Origin: Acanthosoma haemorrhoidale
Taxonomy: Eukaryota > Arthropoda > Insecta > Hemiptera > Acanthosomatidae
Reading direction: 5' to 3'
DNA length: 64,000 bases
NCBI GenBank assembly: GCA_930367205.1
Contig: OV884011.1
Span: 111,529,139-111,593,138, forward strand
The stretch's first letter is position 1. Each line of letters opens with the position of its first letter. The notes below the pieces were generated by a model that saw only the letters and a list, made by a program, of their open reading frames with translations, did not search any database and was not told the DNA's origin. Of the stretch, positions 13,001 through 22,301 are shown piece by piece. The translations under genes were made by a program, and so were the position numbers.

Positions 13001-13830
13001 ACACATAATGGTGATTTTGACTCTTCAATCTAATCTTATTTATTTCATTGATAAATCGTTATTAAAGGTCCTGAAATTAAAATATTGTCGGTTCTGTGGG
13101 TCAGCCCGTTTCTCAATAAGGGTGATATCTAAAATTAAAAAAACAAAATACAAAAATCAGTTTTATCTCGCTGCCCAAAATAAATTTTACACTCCTAAGG
13201 CTTCCACCTTCCACTAAATGGATACTACTTCCCGTGAGTGCCCGTTATTAAATTCCCCAGTTAAGGATTTGGCTTGTTGTTCGCCCTTATTGAAGGGAGG
13301 AATTCAGTTAGAAAACAATGTTGTTGTATTTTGCTTTGTCCCTACAATCGTGGTTTACCTAGTTTTGTCCAGGTATAATTCTAAGATCTACATCTAAAAT
13401 TTGAATGTATGAAATTTCATTTAATTTTCATGTAATGTGTGTTTCTCTTGAAGGAGAAGAGACCCGCTTAGAACCGACGTTCTCGTCCAAGCCCTTCAAA
13501 AAAAAAACATCCAGTAATTGAGTTTTACTCCCACTGTGAAATTAGTCAAATAAAAAATCGTACATTTTACCCTATTTCACTCCAATTATTTATTTTTAGT
13601 TTTACATCAGTCGATGTTTCGCCTAATCGGGTACATTAACCTAAAAGTCAAACACATTGCATGTAAAAAATATATAATATTTTCATATCTTTCTTATATA
13701 ATAAAATTTTTCTTGTATATTTAAAACAATAAATAATGAAATTGGTACCCATCAAAAGAGTAAAACAACAGAACTATAAAACAACTAATTCATCGATTTT
13801 GAAAAATGCTTTCATTTTTCCCAAAATGCA

Positions 13831-14008
13831 CCCTCGGTAGACTCTCACTACCTTCCCGATTCCACCCGCCTCCTTTAGGCATTCCACACCCTATATCCTT
13901 CTTATACATCCTTCAAATGGGGGACTCCCCTTAGTGAAAGGCACTAATTAGCCCAAAATAGTTTTCCTTTATTTTTCCCACATCCTATTTTTATAGGTTT
14001 AAAAGCTT

Positions 14009-14035
<27 letters not shown>
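13831..14035 (+). mobile_element. LINE 3' end, type c, with poly-A
   Basis: Plus-strand copy of the type c LINE 3'UTR, starting at CCCTCGGTAGACTCTCACTA and ending in a 27-base A run (14009-14035). It is the near-identical reverse complement of about 5963-6170. It is followed at once by the type b LINE start, in the same order and with the same kind of junction as at 5963/5962 on the other strand. Confidence 0.75.
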
Positions 14036-14039
<4 letters not shown>

Positions 14040-14158
14040 AAAATCCAATACAGCCAAATGTCTCCAACATTTCCAGAATGGGACCATGCATCATGCAGAG
14101 TGGTCCAACATACATCTCTCGAGAGGTTAAAGAACGCTAACCTGCACCCGTGCCGTCG
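14036..14158 (+). mobile_element. LINE type b fragment, part before the Transib insertion
   Basis: C-terminal ORF2 piece of the type b LINE (it matches the minus strand at 5845-5950: CAAATGTCTCCAACATTTCC, then AGAACGCTAACCTGCACCCG). It breaks off at 14158, where the Transib terminal repeat starts, and resumes at 24037/24042. The last five bases, CGTCG (14154-14158), are one copy of the target duplication. Confidence 0.85.
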
Positions 14159-14196
14159 CACACTGGTTCCTAACGACGAAAAACGGGACAAAAGTC
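14159..14196 (+). repeat. Left terminal inverted repeat, recombination-signal-like
   Basis: It begins with heptamer-like CACACTG (14159-14165), then a 22-bp spacer (14166-14187), then nonamer-like ACAAAAGTC (14188-14196). The RAG consensus is CACAGTG / ACAAAAACC, and Transib ends typically start CACAATG. The heptamer differs from both at position 5. Identity with the right end stops right after the nonamer, so the matched unit is exactly heptamer-spacer-nonamer. Confidence 0.92.
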
Positions 14197-14498
14197 TGCA
14201 AAACAGTAAAGTTCACCTCAAAAAATTTTTTTTCACATTTTTAATGAAGGTATAAATTGCCCTTGATGGAAAACTAGTGATAAATTTTCCCAAAATAGCG
14301 CAAAAATAGTCCGAAAATAGACACACAAAAAACTTTCACAAAAATCAAGGTGTTAGTTTACGCGACTTATTCAACAACCAAGAAAATATTAGGTAAGTTT
14401 TCCACATAGTCATCATCGTTTTTAGTGTGAAAAAATGTATTGGTGAATAAATACATGTAGGTACACAGCACATAAGCATAGGTAGGTCCTCACAATAA

Positions 14499-14998
14499 AA
14501 CTATTACCCCGATTAATGGCTATATTTGAAAAAAACAGCATGATGAGTGAAGTAGTAAAGTTGGTAAACATCAGTTTTCAATTCTGTCTTCGTACATAAA
14601 TCCAGAGAGTTCTTTATTATTATAATGTTACTTAGATGAAAGTTTGTAAGGAGATTTTTAGCCTCTTCCTCAAGTTCAATTATTGGAGATTTTTGCCAAT
14701 TTGGTCTCAATCTTGCAAGGAGTGGAGAACTATTACCCCGATTAGTGGCTATTAAAAAAAAAGTGCTTATGGGCAGAAAAATAGTATATGAAAAAAGTTA
14801 TTGAAAAGTAATGTATATAAAATGATACCCACACGCGGTAAAGTTGGTAAACATCAGTATTCAATTTTGTCTTCGTCCAGAAATCCAGAGTCTTCGTGAC
14901 TATGTGTTGGATGAAAGTTTGTAAGGAGATTTTCAGCCTCTTCCTCAAGTTCAATTGGAGATTTTTGCCAATTTGGTCTCAATCTTGAAAGGAGTGGA
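14499..14998. repeat. Tandem direct duplication of the transposase 3' end
   Basis: Copy A is 14499-14727 and copy B is 14728-14998. Both open with AACTATTACCCCGATTA and close with CAATTTGGTCTCAATCTTG plus AGTGGA. They differ by scattered substitutions and a small insertion in B. Copy B lies next to the long minus-strand transposase frame and holds its real C-terminus; copy A is a spare. The shared minus-strand peptide contains RPNWQKSPI.ELEEEA.NLLTNF. Confidence 0.85.
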
Positions 14999-16076
14999 TC
15001 AGAAGAAATAATTAAATTATGTATGATGTCTTCGCTTGTTGTGGTCCTCGATATTTTGTGGGAATGGTTCAGCCGAAATCGTTTAAAATCCTTGTTTTTA
15101 CTTTCTTGAGCTTCCTCTGATATCCAACCAATCGGTAAAACAGTAGAATCCAGAATCGCTTTTTCGTGGATCAAAATTTTATGAACAGAGGATGGCATGT
15201 AGTACCATTCATACAAATAAACATATAGCTCTGCAGTTTTGTGGCTGTATTTTTCAAACTTGGAGGAGTCCACAGAAGCACCAGAAGAAATCACTTGAAG
15301 AATCACATAAAATATTTGGATCAAGTTTTCGTTAATTTCGGTAATCTCAGCAACAGTTTTCCAATCTCTGAAAAAAACGTCGCGCGCTGTTTCCATCGTT
15401 GGTTGTACCAGATCCTTGTTTCGGCACGTCCACTAAAATACCAATTTTCTCTTTCAAGCTGTGCTGGATATGTTCCTTTGTAGTTTTCATTCTACGCTTT
15501 TCGTCAGGTAATCTCGCACTCCATTTTTTGATTGGCAAGCGGTAAGCTATATGTAAAATACATTCCATCAATTGTATCTAAGCGTGAAGACTCGACAACC
15601 CATACTCTGTGCTGGCTTGATCGATAGGCATGGACTTTACTCTCTCAAGATTGCTCATTTTTGATGGTTTGATACCGCCTGACATACTTTGCCATCTATC
15701 ATGGTTAACTGCAAGCTATGAACCGTTTCATAGGTAGTGTTTTCGATCAATGTTATGGAAGGTTTCAAATTTTTGATTTCGTCTTTTATGTTCTCTACTT
15801 CTGCTATGATCTTTGTAGTGTCCTCTTTTTCGAACTCGAACTTAATAGGACGGCAAAATTTGTTAGAGGAAAGGGAAGGATTGACCAAGCACGCACTGTG
15901 GATCCTGCTGCCGATGTCGCTAGTTTGAGACAACTTCAAAGGTACGAGAGATACCATGAACACAGAAGCGTCAGATATGTCAGGGGCACTGAAATTTTGC
16001 TTGTAGGTCCCTTGGCTGGAAGCTCCATCGCAGCCCCATTTTGAAATCAACATCAAATTTTTACCCTGAGGGAGAT
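14854..16076 (-). pseudogene. RAG1/Transib-like transposase, catalytic and C-terminal part (broken)
   Basis: The minus strand encodes the catalytic part of a DDE transposase related to RAG1. 16076-15655 holds SKWGCDGASSQGTYKQ (Asp codon 16027-16029, aligning with RAG1 D600), then NPSLSSNKFCRPIKFEF, then LTMIDGKVCQ (Asp codon 15694-15696, aligning with D708). After a break, 15654-15347 gives EYGLSSLHA, stop, IQLMECILHIAYRL, then GILVDVPKQGSGTTNDGNSARRFF. 15396-14854 gives YYMPSSVHKILIH and SEEAQESKNKDFKRFR (Glu codon 15103-15105, aligning with E962). Lesions: a likely TGG-to-TAG stop at 15578-15580; an extra base in the A run 15371-15377; and loss of the segment between the second Asp and YGLSS, where relatives carry a Cys-x2-Cys motif. 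The BEL element separates it from its N-terminal part. RAG1 alignments are from memory of the family. Confidence 0.85.
16072..16076. repeat. BEL target-site duplication, left copy
   Basis: GAGAT directly before the left LTR, repeated at 22908-22912 directly after the right LTR. Joining the flanks at this site restores one uninterrupted minus-strand reading frame (...MAVDLPQGKNLMLISKWG), so the BEL element landed inside the transposase coding sequence. Confidence 0.95.
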
Positions 16077-16682
16077 TGTTTACGCCATTTGCGTAAAATT
16101 AATTTCATTTACTTTGAATTTGCTAATTAATCAGTAATTACCCGAAACCATTCGGTATTTTAGTGAATCACAGACGCTGGCGCTGCCTGCCGGCTCGATC
16201 AGAGTTTTTCCCCCCACTTTTGTCACTCGACTGGTAGCTTCATGTTCTCTATAGCGTCCTTTTTTTTCTCTTCAACAGTTGTCACTTTACACTGTTTTTT
16301 CAAGCGTATTCTCAACGCCATTAGCTTTATTTGTTCATTAACACCGTCTCACTATTACGAAGTCTTGGAGAAGCGACATTTCAGATTGAACGCAGACACC
16401 TATTGGATGAATCGGAACTTGGACAGATCTGGAGTTTGGGCCCGAATCTCTTGGTTGTCTAAGTTCAAGAAGGGAGATTCTCACGCTGTCGTCACATCGC
16501 AGCAGGTAGGAATTTACATTACTGTGTTTACATTTGAAATTGTCATTTCTCTAACGAGACTCTCAAATAATTACAGTCCACTTAAAACTCAAACGTATAG
16601 CTAATTATCCCCAGGCTAATTAGTTTCTCGAATCAGTCGCCTCGTTTGCCGGTTGCGATTTCAACTGGTGAAATTTCAAACA
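16077..16682 (+). repeat. BEL left LTR
   Basis: 606 bp, TG...CA ends. It should contain promoter and RNA start for the element, but I see no clear TATA box. A 120-residue ORF (16242-16604) lies wholly inside it and recurs in the right LTR only because the LTRs match. A donor-like CAG/GTAGG occurs at about 16503-16510. Confidence 0.95.
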
Positions 16683-16689
16683 AATTTAT

Positions 16690-16707
16690 TGGTACTCCGT
16701 ATTCCGG
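16690..16707 (+). promoter_or_regulatory. Probable tRNA primer binding site of the BEL element
   Basis: TGGTACTCCGTATTCCGG starts 8 bp after the left LTR with the TGG expected opposite a tRNA CCA end. I could not match it confidently to a particular tRNA, so the primer identity stays open. Confidence 0.45.
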
Positions 16708-16913
16708 ATTATTCTGTCCAACTATTAATTTTATTAATACTCAATTTAATTTTCAATATTCACATTTATTTATTTATTTGAACAAAAGTTCAACATTTAT
16801 CATTTATTATCTTTAAATTTCAGAATTTCTGTTTTCATTGTACGTAATTTCCTTTTATATTTTCCTGTAAATATCCACTAATTCCATTTGTTCCTGATAG
16901 TAATAGCATTAAA

Positions 16914-19900
16914 ATGGCTCCACCAACCCAAGAAATACAACAACAAATTGATTTAGCTATTAGTCAGCGAAATGATAGTTTTGCAGTTGCAACTGCTTTA
17001 TCAGACTCTGCTAAGACAATGACTATAGCCGATTTACCTCGGCTTAAGGCCAACTATGAACGCTTACCTGAAATTGAACAGGAATTCAAGAAATTTAATT
17101 TTCTCATAAAAAAATTAAATTTGCATTTGCCAGCTACTGATCAAATTGAAACTACACAACCTTACGTAGCCTTTGTGCAATTAATCGACACAATCCGAGC
17201 TAAATATTTTCAGCTCAAAAAAACTGAACCTTCAGTATTGAAAGCTGAAGTCAATCCCGTTGCGAATGTTCCATCTGTAGCAAATCCACATCTGCCAAAA
17301 ATTCAAATTCCTAAATTCAATGGCAAATTGTCCGATTGGCCTAATTTTTTTGCACTTTTTAATTCCATGGTTTATCGCGACCAGCAGTTAAGTAATATTG
17401 CCAAATTACACTATCTTAAAACATCCACTATCGATGAAGCTGCTTCTGTCATTGCTTCATTCCATCTAACCGAAGATAATTACCAATTGGCATTTGATGC
17501 TCTAACTGCCCGGTACAATAATCCGAGACAAATTGGTCACATGTACCTCAAAAGCATACTCGACTTTCCCACTGCCAAATCCAATTCATTGTCTGACCTC
17601 AAGGGCTTTATGACCATTCACGAAAATTCTGCCAATGCTCTCAAAGCCTTGGCACTTGATGATTTGAGCGATTTTTTGCTAGTGTCATTAGCACTGAAAA
17701 ATTTGGATTCTAAATCTCGACATGCTTTTGAACTAAAACATGATTCCACCACTGTACCTACTTTCCAAAGCTTATTGGATTTTGTCAATCAACAGATCGA
17801 AACCATCGAAACTACCCAGTTAATTGGTGAACCCAGCGTTAAATCTCGGATTGCTGTCAAATCTCATTCGTATATTGCTCAGACGTCACATGCAAGCGTT
17901 AATAACCGCTCAGCTAGAGCCCCTGCTTCCTGCTTCTGCTGCTCTCACAATCACCATGTGTCACAATGCAGCAAGTTTCAGCAATTACCTATTTCAGCTC
18001 GATATGAGCTCCTGAAAAAGAATCAGCGTTGTTTCAATTGCCTTGGTGGTCACCTGCGGTCCAAATGCACATCGACATCATCATGCCGCAAATGTCATTC
18101 ACAACGGCATAACACGTTATTACATTCGGATCAGCAAATAGCAACCCTGTCAACTTCTGCCATGTCCATTCCAGCTCCATCGGTATCAATTGAAAATCCC
18201 AGTGTTGCACCAATAGTGCTTTCATGCTCAGCTGCTCGTTCAACCACTCAGGAACGTGCTCATTCTCTTTTAGGCACATTTCGTGCTTTCATAACCGACT
18301 GTACTGGTTCTATTTATCCCATCCGTGGTGTCATTGACCCCGGTTCTCAAGTGTCCTTCATAAACAAGTGTATAGTGCAAAACTTGCGTTTGTCTACTTC
18401 TCCTAATCACATGGCTGTATCCGGAATAGGTTCTTCCGATACATTGTCTACAGGTTTGGTCAATATCCAACTGGTTTCCCGTTTGAACAACAAACGACTC
18501 TCTCTCTGTGTTGCCGTAATCAACACCATTGCACACCAACTTCCTAGCATGGAAATCCCCAAGGAAAACCTAAAACGGTTCTTCCGTCTTCGTTTAGCGG
18601 ATCCTCATTTTCACCGTCCCGATAAAATTGACATTTTATTAGGGGCTGACGTATTTCCCCGCTTGATAACTCAAATTGGCATTCGGCCTATTCAGCATGG
18701 TCCCATTTCCATTGGCACCATTTTTGGACACATCATTGTAGGCCCGATTCAAATCATGAATCCGACCCCCTCTACCATTTCCTTGTTATCCACTACTGAA
18801 GTGGACAAGCAACTCACCGCATTTTGGGACGTTGAATCCGTCCATCAAGGCTCCATCTCCAATCCCTTGGATGATGTTGCTGAACAACATTTCATTTCTA
18901 CGTTTAGACGCAATGCTGACGGCAGATATTCCGTCGCATTGCCATTTCACCCTAGTGCAACCCCATTGGGCTGCAACGTCACTCAAGCTCGAGCATCAGT
19001 ATCCCGACTCGAGCACCGCTTAGCCAAACATGGCTCAATTGTTGCTGAATATAAAATGTTCATGTCCGACTATCTGTCAGCAGGCCACATGGAACCTGCC
19101 TCCACTGCTTCAACATACGTTATACCCCATCACATTGTAACCAAAGAGACCAATCAAGGTCCGAAAATTCGTGTTGTCTTTAATGCTTCAGTCCCCGACT
19201 CCACTGGAGTATCGCTGAACGAGCGACTCCTCAAGGGTCCTAAACTGCAACAAGATCTCTCCCATGTCATTTTGTACTTCCGCCTCAACTCTGTTGCCCT
19301 TTGCTGCGATATCAAGCAAATGTATCGCCAGGTTCTCGTCCATCCCGAGCACCGGCATTATCAGCACATATTTTGGAAACCAAGCGAGAGCGCTGTTACT
19401 CAAGAAATGCAGCTTAATACCGTCACTTACGGTATGGCTCCGTCAGCCTTTTTGGCTGTACGAGTGCTCCAACAGCTAGTCCACGATGAAGGCCACCGTT
19501 TCCCTATGGCTTCTCATGCTATAATGCATAACTCGTACGTGGATGATATTATTTGTGGCGCTTCCAGCCTTAGCGAGGCTGCCTCTTTGCAATCTCAGCT
19601 CACTGAATTATTGGCTTTAGGCGGTTTCCAGCTACGCAAATGGTCATCCAGCCATCCTGAGCTTCTGCATACTTTGCCTCATGACCATTTGGAATGCCCA
19701 CTTCTGTTTTCAGACCCCGATCGGACTCTCAAAATTCTGGGTCTTAATTGGGAGCCTTCGTCCGACTCATTTATTTTCCGTATCACCCCCTTCGATGGAA
19801 CCTGTACAAAGCGTTCCTTACTTTCATACATTGCGCGAATTTTCGACCCTAATGGGTTTGTAGCTCCAGTCACATTTGCATTAAAAGCTATGCTACAACA

Positions 19901-22109
19901 ATTATGGTTGTCTGGCTTTACGTGGGATGAACCCATCAATCAGACACTTCAACAATCGTGGTCTCGTCTCGTTCACAACATGAGCACTCTTGGTAGCCTT
20001 CGTATACCACGACATATCGTACAACCTAATGACGCTTCATTAAGCCTTATCGGCTTCGCCGACGCATCTCAACTCGGCTATGCTGCCGTAGTGTACTTAT
20101 GTTCAGAAACCGCTCATTCTCGCGTCAGTACTCTCTGGAAGGCCAAAACTCGTGTAGCTCCTCTCAAAACATTGTCAATTCCTCGCTTGGAGTTATGTGC
20201 AGCTCTACTGCTGTCCGAGCTTATTTGCTCATTGCTGACATTTTCTTATCTTTCCCCTTTGCAGACCGTCCGTCTATTTTCGGATTCTCAGATCGTACTC
20301 TCGTGGATCAACACTTCCCCACATCTTTTAAAAACCTTTATTGCTCATCGCATTTCCCGCGTAAATGAAATTCCATTTTCTAATCGCTCTTGGTCGCATG
20401 TATCTTCCGACCAGAACCCTGCTGACATGGCCTCAAGAGGTCTTACCGCTGAGCAATTTGTCACTCCTGACTCTCAAATATTGTGGTATTCTGGCCCTGA
20501 ATTCGCCAATCAACCTCAAATTCCATGGCCTGACGCCTTTGAACCATCCACAGCTCACACTGAGCAGCTGCCTGAGTTACGCAATACCAATCCCGTCTCA
20601 TTGGTGGCAGTCTCATCCAGCAATTTCCTGCACGATTTGCTTACCCGATTTTCGTCATTAAATAGAGCACGTCGAGTCCTGGGTTGGATCTTGCGTTTCT
20701 CAACCAACGCTCGCATTGCAGCATCAGCGCATCGAACTCAGGGTGACCTTACGGTTTCCGAGTTACAAGCTGCCATGCAATATTATGTCACTTCCACTCA
20801 ATCCATCCATTTCTCAGCCGAGATAGCTCGTATTCAGACCCAACAAAACACCAAGTCATTGCAAACATTAACCCCTTTTCTGGATCAAGCTGGTGTTCTT
20901 AGGGTGGGCGGTAGACTTTCGCGTTCTCAGTTGCGTTATCCAGCTCAACACCCAATATTGCTGCCCAAACGAGCTCATTTGTCATATCTGATAGCACGTC
21001 ATGCTCACTTGACATGCCTTCATGCTGGTCCTACCACTTGTATGGCGCACATTCGATCCGAATATTGGATCCTATCTTTGCGCAGTTTGATTCGTTCGGT
21101 AATTTCATCATGCCGCACATGTAAATTGTTCAGAGCGCGTTCGCCTCAACCATTGATGTCAGATCTTCCGTCGGTCCGCCTGACACCAGGCCGTCCCTTT
21201 ATCAACACGGGCGTCTATTATGCTGGCCCTTTCAACGTCAAGTCTTCGCAACTGCGTAAGGCCCCCATTACCAAAGGTTATTTATGCCTTTTCGTGTGTC
21301 TGACCACCAAGGCATTGCATCTGGAGTTCTCCTCCGAGCTATCCACCTTTGCATTTCTCTCGGCCTTAGATCGTTTCATAGCACGTCGCGGTCTACCTCA
21401 ATCCATTTTGTCTGACCGAGGAACCAATTTTATTGGCGCCAACCGCGTCTTAAATGAAGCTTCAGTATTCATGCGCGATCATTCATCCGAAATCACTTCG
21501 CACCTCAGTTCCCAAGGCATTCAGTGGCATTTTAACCCTCCCTCTGCTCCAAACTTCGGCGGTATTTGGGAAGCAGGTGTCAAGTCCGTCAAAACCATTC
21601 TAAGCCGTATCACTGCAGATACTTGCTTCACTTCCGAAGAATATTTTACCTTCTTTGCTCGTATTGAAGCCATCCTTAACAGCCGACCTTTGTGCCCTCT
21701 TTCATCAGATCCTCTCGAGGCATCCGATTACCTCAGCCCTGGACATTTCTTAATCGGTGCTCCTTTATTAGCCCGTCCAGAAATCCCCCCATCGCCATCA
21801 TGTTCGCTCACCCAAAGATGGAAAGCTATCACTCAGATCTCCCGACAATTTTGGGATCGCTGGTCTCACGAATATCTCAACACCCTCATGCAACGCCATA
21901 AATGGAATCGTCATTCCAAGGAAATTTCTGTTGGCGATGTTGTTTTCATCAAGGGAATCTCAACTTCTCCTCTTCATTGGCCCATGGCTCGGGTAGAATC
22001 CCTTCACCCCGGCGCTGATGGCGTGACACGGGTTGTCACCATACGCAACCCATCTGGTTCATTCGTTCGGCCCGTCAATCGGCTTGTGCCCCTTGACTCT
22101 CAGGCCTAA
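16914..22109 (+). CDS. BEL/Pao Gag-Pol polyprotein, 1731 residues
   Basis: Single frame from an ATG in good context (AAAATGGC) to TAA. In order: Gag-like region (about 126-290, with LPKIQIPKFNGKLSDWPNF); two Cys/His knuckles (from C340, CFCCSHNHHVSQC, and C373, CFNCLGGHLRSKC); aspartic protease with D475-P-G-S, a form common in BEL elements; reverse transcriptase with CDIKQMYRQV (D799) and YVDD (875-878); RNase H with GFADAS (D1050) and FSDSQ (D1124); integrase zinc-binding H1365, H1370, C1400, C1403; integrase core with D1501 (LSDRGTNF) and E1553 (GIWEAGVK); and a C-terminal domain typical of BEL integrases from about 1632. The polyprotein would copy element RNA into DNA in a virus-like particle and insert it. 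Odd point: residue 1435, where the family has the first catalytic aspartate before AGP, is tyrosine (codon 21216-21218), so integration by this copy's own enzyme is doubtful. Confidence 0.97.
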   Translation: MAPPTQEIQQQIDLAISQRNDSFAVATALSDSAKTMTIADLPRLKANYERLPEIEQEFKKFNFLIKKLNLHLPATDQIETTQPYVAFVQLIDTIRAKYFQLKKTEPSVLKAEVNPVANVPSVANPHLPKIQIPKFNGKLSDWPNFFALFNSMVYRDQQLSNIAKLHYLKTSTIDEAASVIASFHLTEDNYQLAFDALTARYNNPRQIGHMYLKSILDFPTAKSNSLSDLKGFMTIHENSANALKALALDDLSDFLLVSLALKNLDSKSRHAFELKHDSTTVPTFQSLLDFVNQQIETIETTQLIGEPSVKSRIAVKSHSYIAQTSHASVNNRSARAPASCFCCSHNHHVSQCSKFQQLPISARYELLKKNQRCFNCLGGHLRSKCTSTSSCRKCHSQRHNTLLHSDQQIATLSTSAMSIPAPSVSIENPSVAPIVLSCSAARSTTQERAHSLLGTFRAFITDCTGSIYPIRGVIDPGSQVSFINKCIVQNLRLSTSPNHMAVSGIGSSDTLSTGLVNIQLVSRLNNKRLSLCVAVINTIAHQLPSMEIPKENLKRFFRLRLADPHFHRPDKIDILLGADVFPRLITQIGIRPIQHGPISIGTIFGHIIVGPIQIMNPTPSTISLLSTTEVDKQLTAFWDVESVHQGSISNPLDDVAEQHFISTFRRNADGRYSVALPFHPSATPLGCNVTQARASVSRLEHRLAKHGSIVAEYKMFMSDYLSAGHMEPASTASTYVIPHHIVTKETNQGPKIRVVFNASVPDSTGVSLNERLLKGPKLQQDLSHVILYFRLNSVALCCDIKQMYRQVLVHPEHRHYQHIFWKPSESAVTQEMQLNTVTYGMAPSAFLAVRVLQQLVHDEGHRFPMASHAIMHNSYVDDIICGASSLSEAASLQSQLTELLALGGFQLRKWSSSHPELLHTLPHDHLECPLLFSDPDRTLKILGLNWEPSSDSFIFRITPFDGTCTKRSLLSYIARIFDPNGFVAPVTFALKAMLQQLWLSGFTWDEPINQTLQQSWSRLVHNMSTLGSLRIPRHIVQPNDASLSLIGFADASQLGYAAVVYLCSETAHSRVSTLWKAKTRVAPLKTLSIPRLELCAALLLSELICSLLTFSYLSPLQTVRLFSDSQIVLSWINTSPHLLKTFIAHRISRVNEIPFSNRSWSHVSSDQNPADMASRGLTAEQFVTPDSQILWYSGPEFANQPQIPWPDAFEPSTAHTEQLPELRNTNPVSLVAVSSSNFLHDLLTRFSSLNRARRVLGWILRFSTNARIAASAHRTQGDLTVSELQAAMQYYVTSTQSIHFSAEIARIQTQQNTKSLQTLTPFLDQAGVLRVGGRLSRSQLRYPAQHPILLPKRAHLSYLIARHAHLTCLHAGPTTCMAHIRSEYWILSLRSLIRSVISSCRTCKLFRARSPQPLMSDLPSVRLTPGRPFINTGVYYAGPFNVKSSQLRKAPITKGYLCLFVCLTTKALHLEFSSELSTFAFLSALDRFIARRGLPQSILSDRGTNFIGANRVLNEASVFMRDHSSEITSHLSSQGIQWHFNPPSAPNFGGIWEAGVKSVKTILSRITADTCFTSEEYFTFFARIEAILNSRPLCPLSSDPLEASDYLSPGHFLIGAPLLARPEIPPSPSCSLTQRWKAITQISRQFWDRWSHEYLNTLMQRHKWNRHSKEISVGDVVFIKGISTSPLHWPMARVESLHPGADGVTRVVTIRNPSGSFVRPVNRLVPLDSQA

Positions 22110-22289
22110 GTTTCACAGTTGTCATTCATTTATTCATTTTTTTTTTCTCTTTTTCCTTACCTTTTCCCCTTTAACGTTTCCATTCTCATTATTCCTTGTT
22201 TCCTCAATCATGTACGTAAACTCTCAAGTAAATCATGCTATTTCATTTGTGTTAGCTCTCATTTAACCCGGAAATTAGTTGCTCTAATT

Positions 22290-22301
22290 TGGTGGGCGGT
22301 A
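22290..22301 (+). promoter_or_regulatory. Probable polypurine tract of the BEL element
   Basis: A G-rich stretch (TTGGTGGGCGGTA) lies directly before the right LTR, where plus-strand DNA priming starts in LTR retrotransposons. It is short and interrupted by pyrimidines, but position and similarity to other BEL tracts support it. Confidence 0.5.

Larger units (their letters stand above)
7441..13830. other. Long AT-rich stretch without a recognised gene
   Basis: I find no motif-bearing ORF, RNA gene or terminal-repeat element in these 6.4 kb. Two things are listed separately: the second copy of a dispersed repeat (8420-8505) and a TA microsatellite (9983-10022). Slightly more GC-rich islands near 9470-9560, 10140-10230 and 10900-11080 have no coding signature that I can defend. 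Confidence 0.6.

Noticed and set aside
17824..21901. Many ORFs of 60-98 residues on both strands inside the BEL element
   Set aside because: They overlap the 1731-residue Gag-Pol frame in other frames and have no motifs; they are shadows of the real gene.
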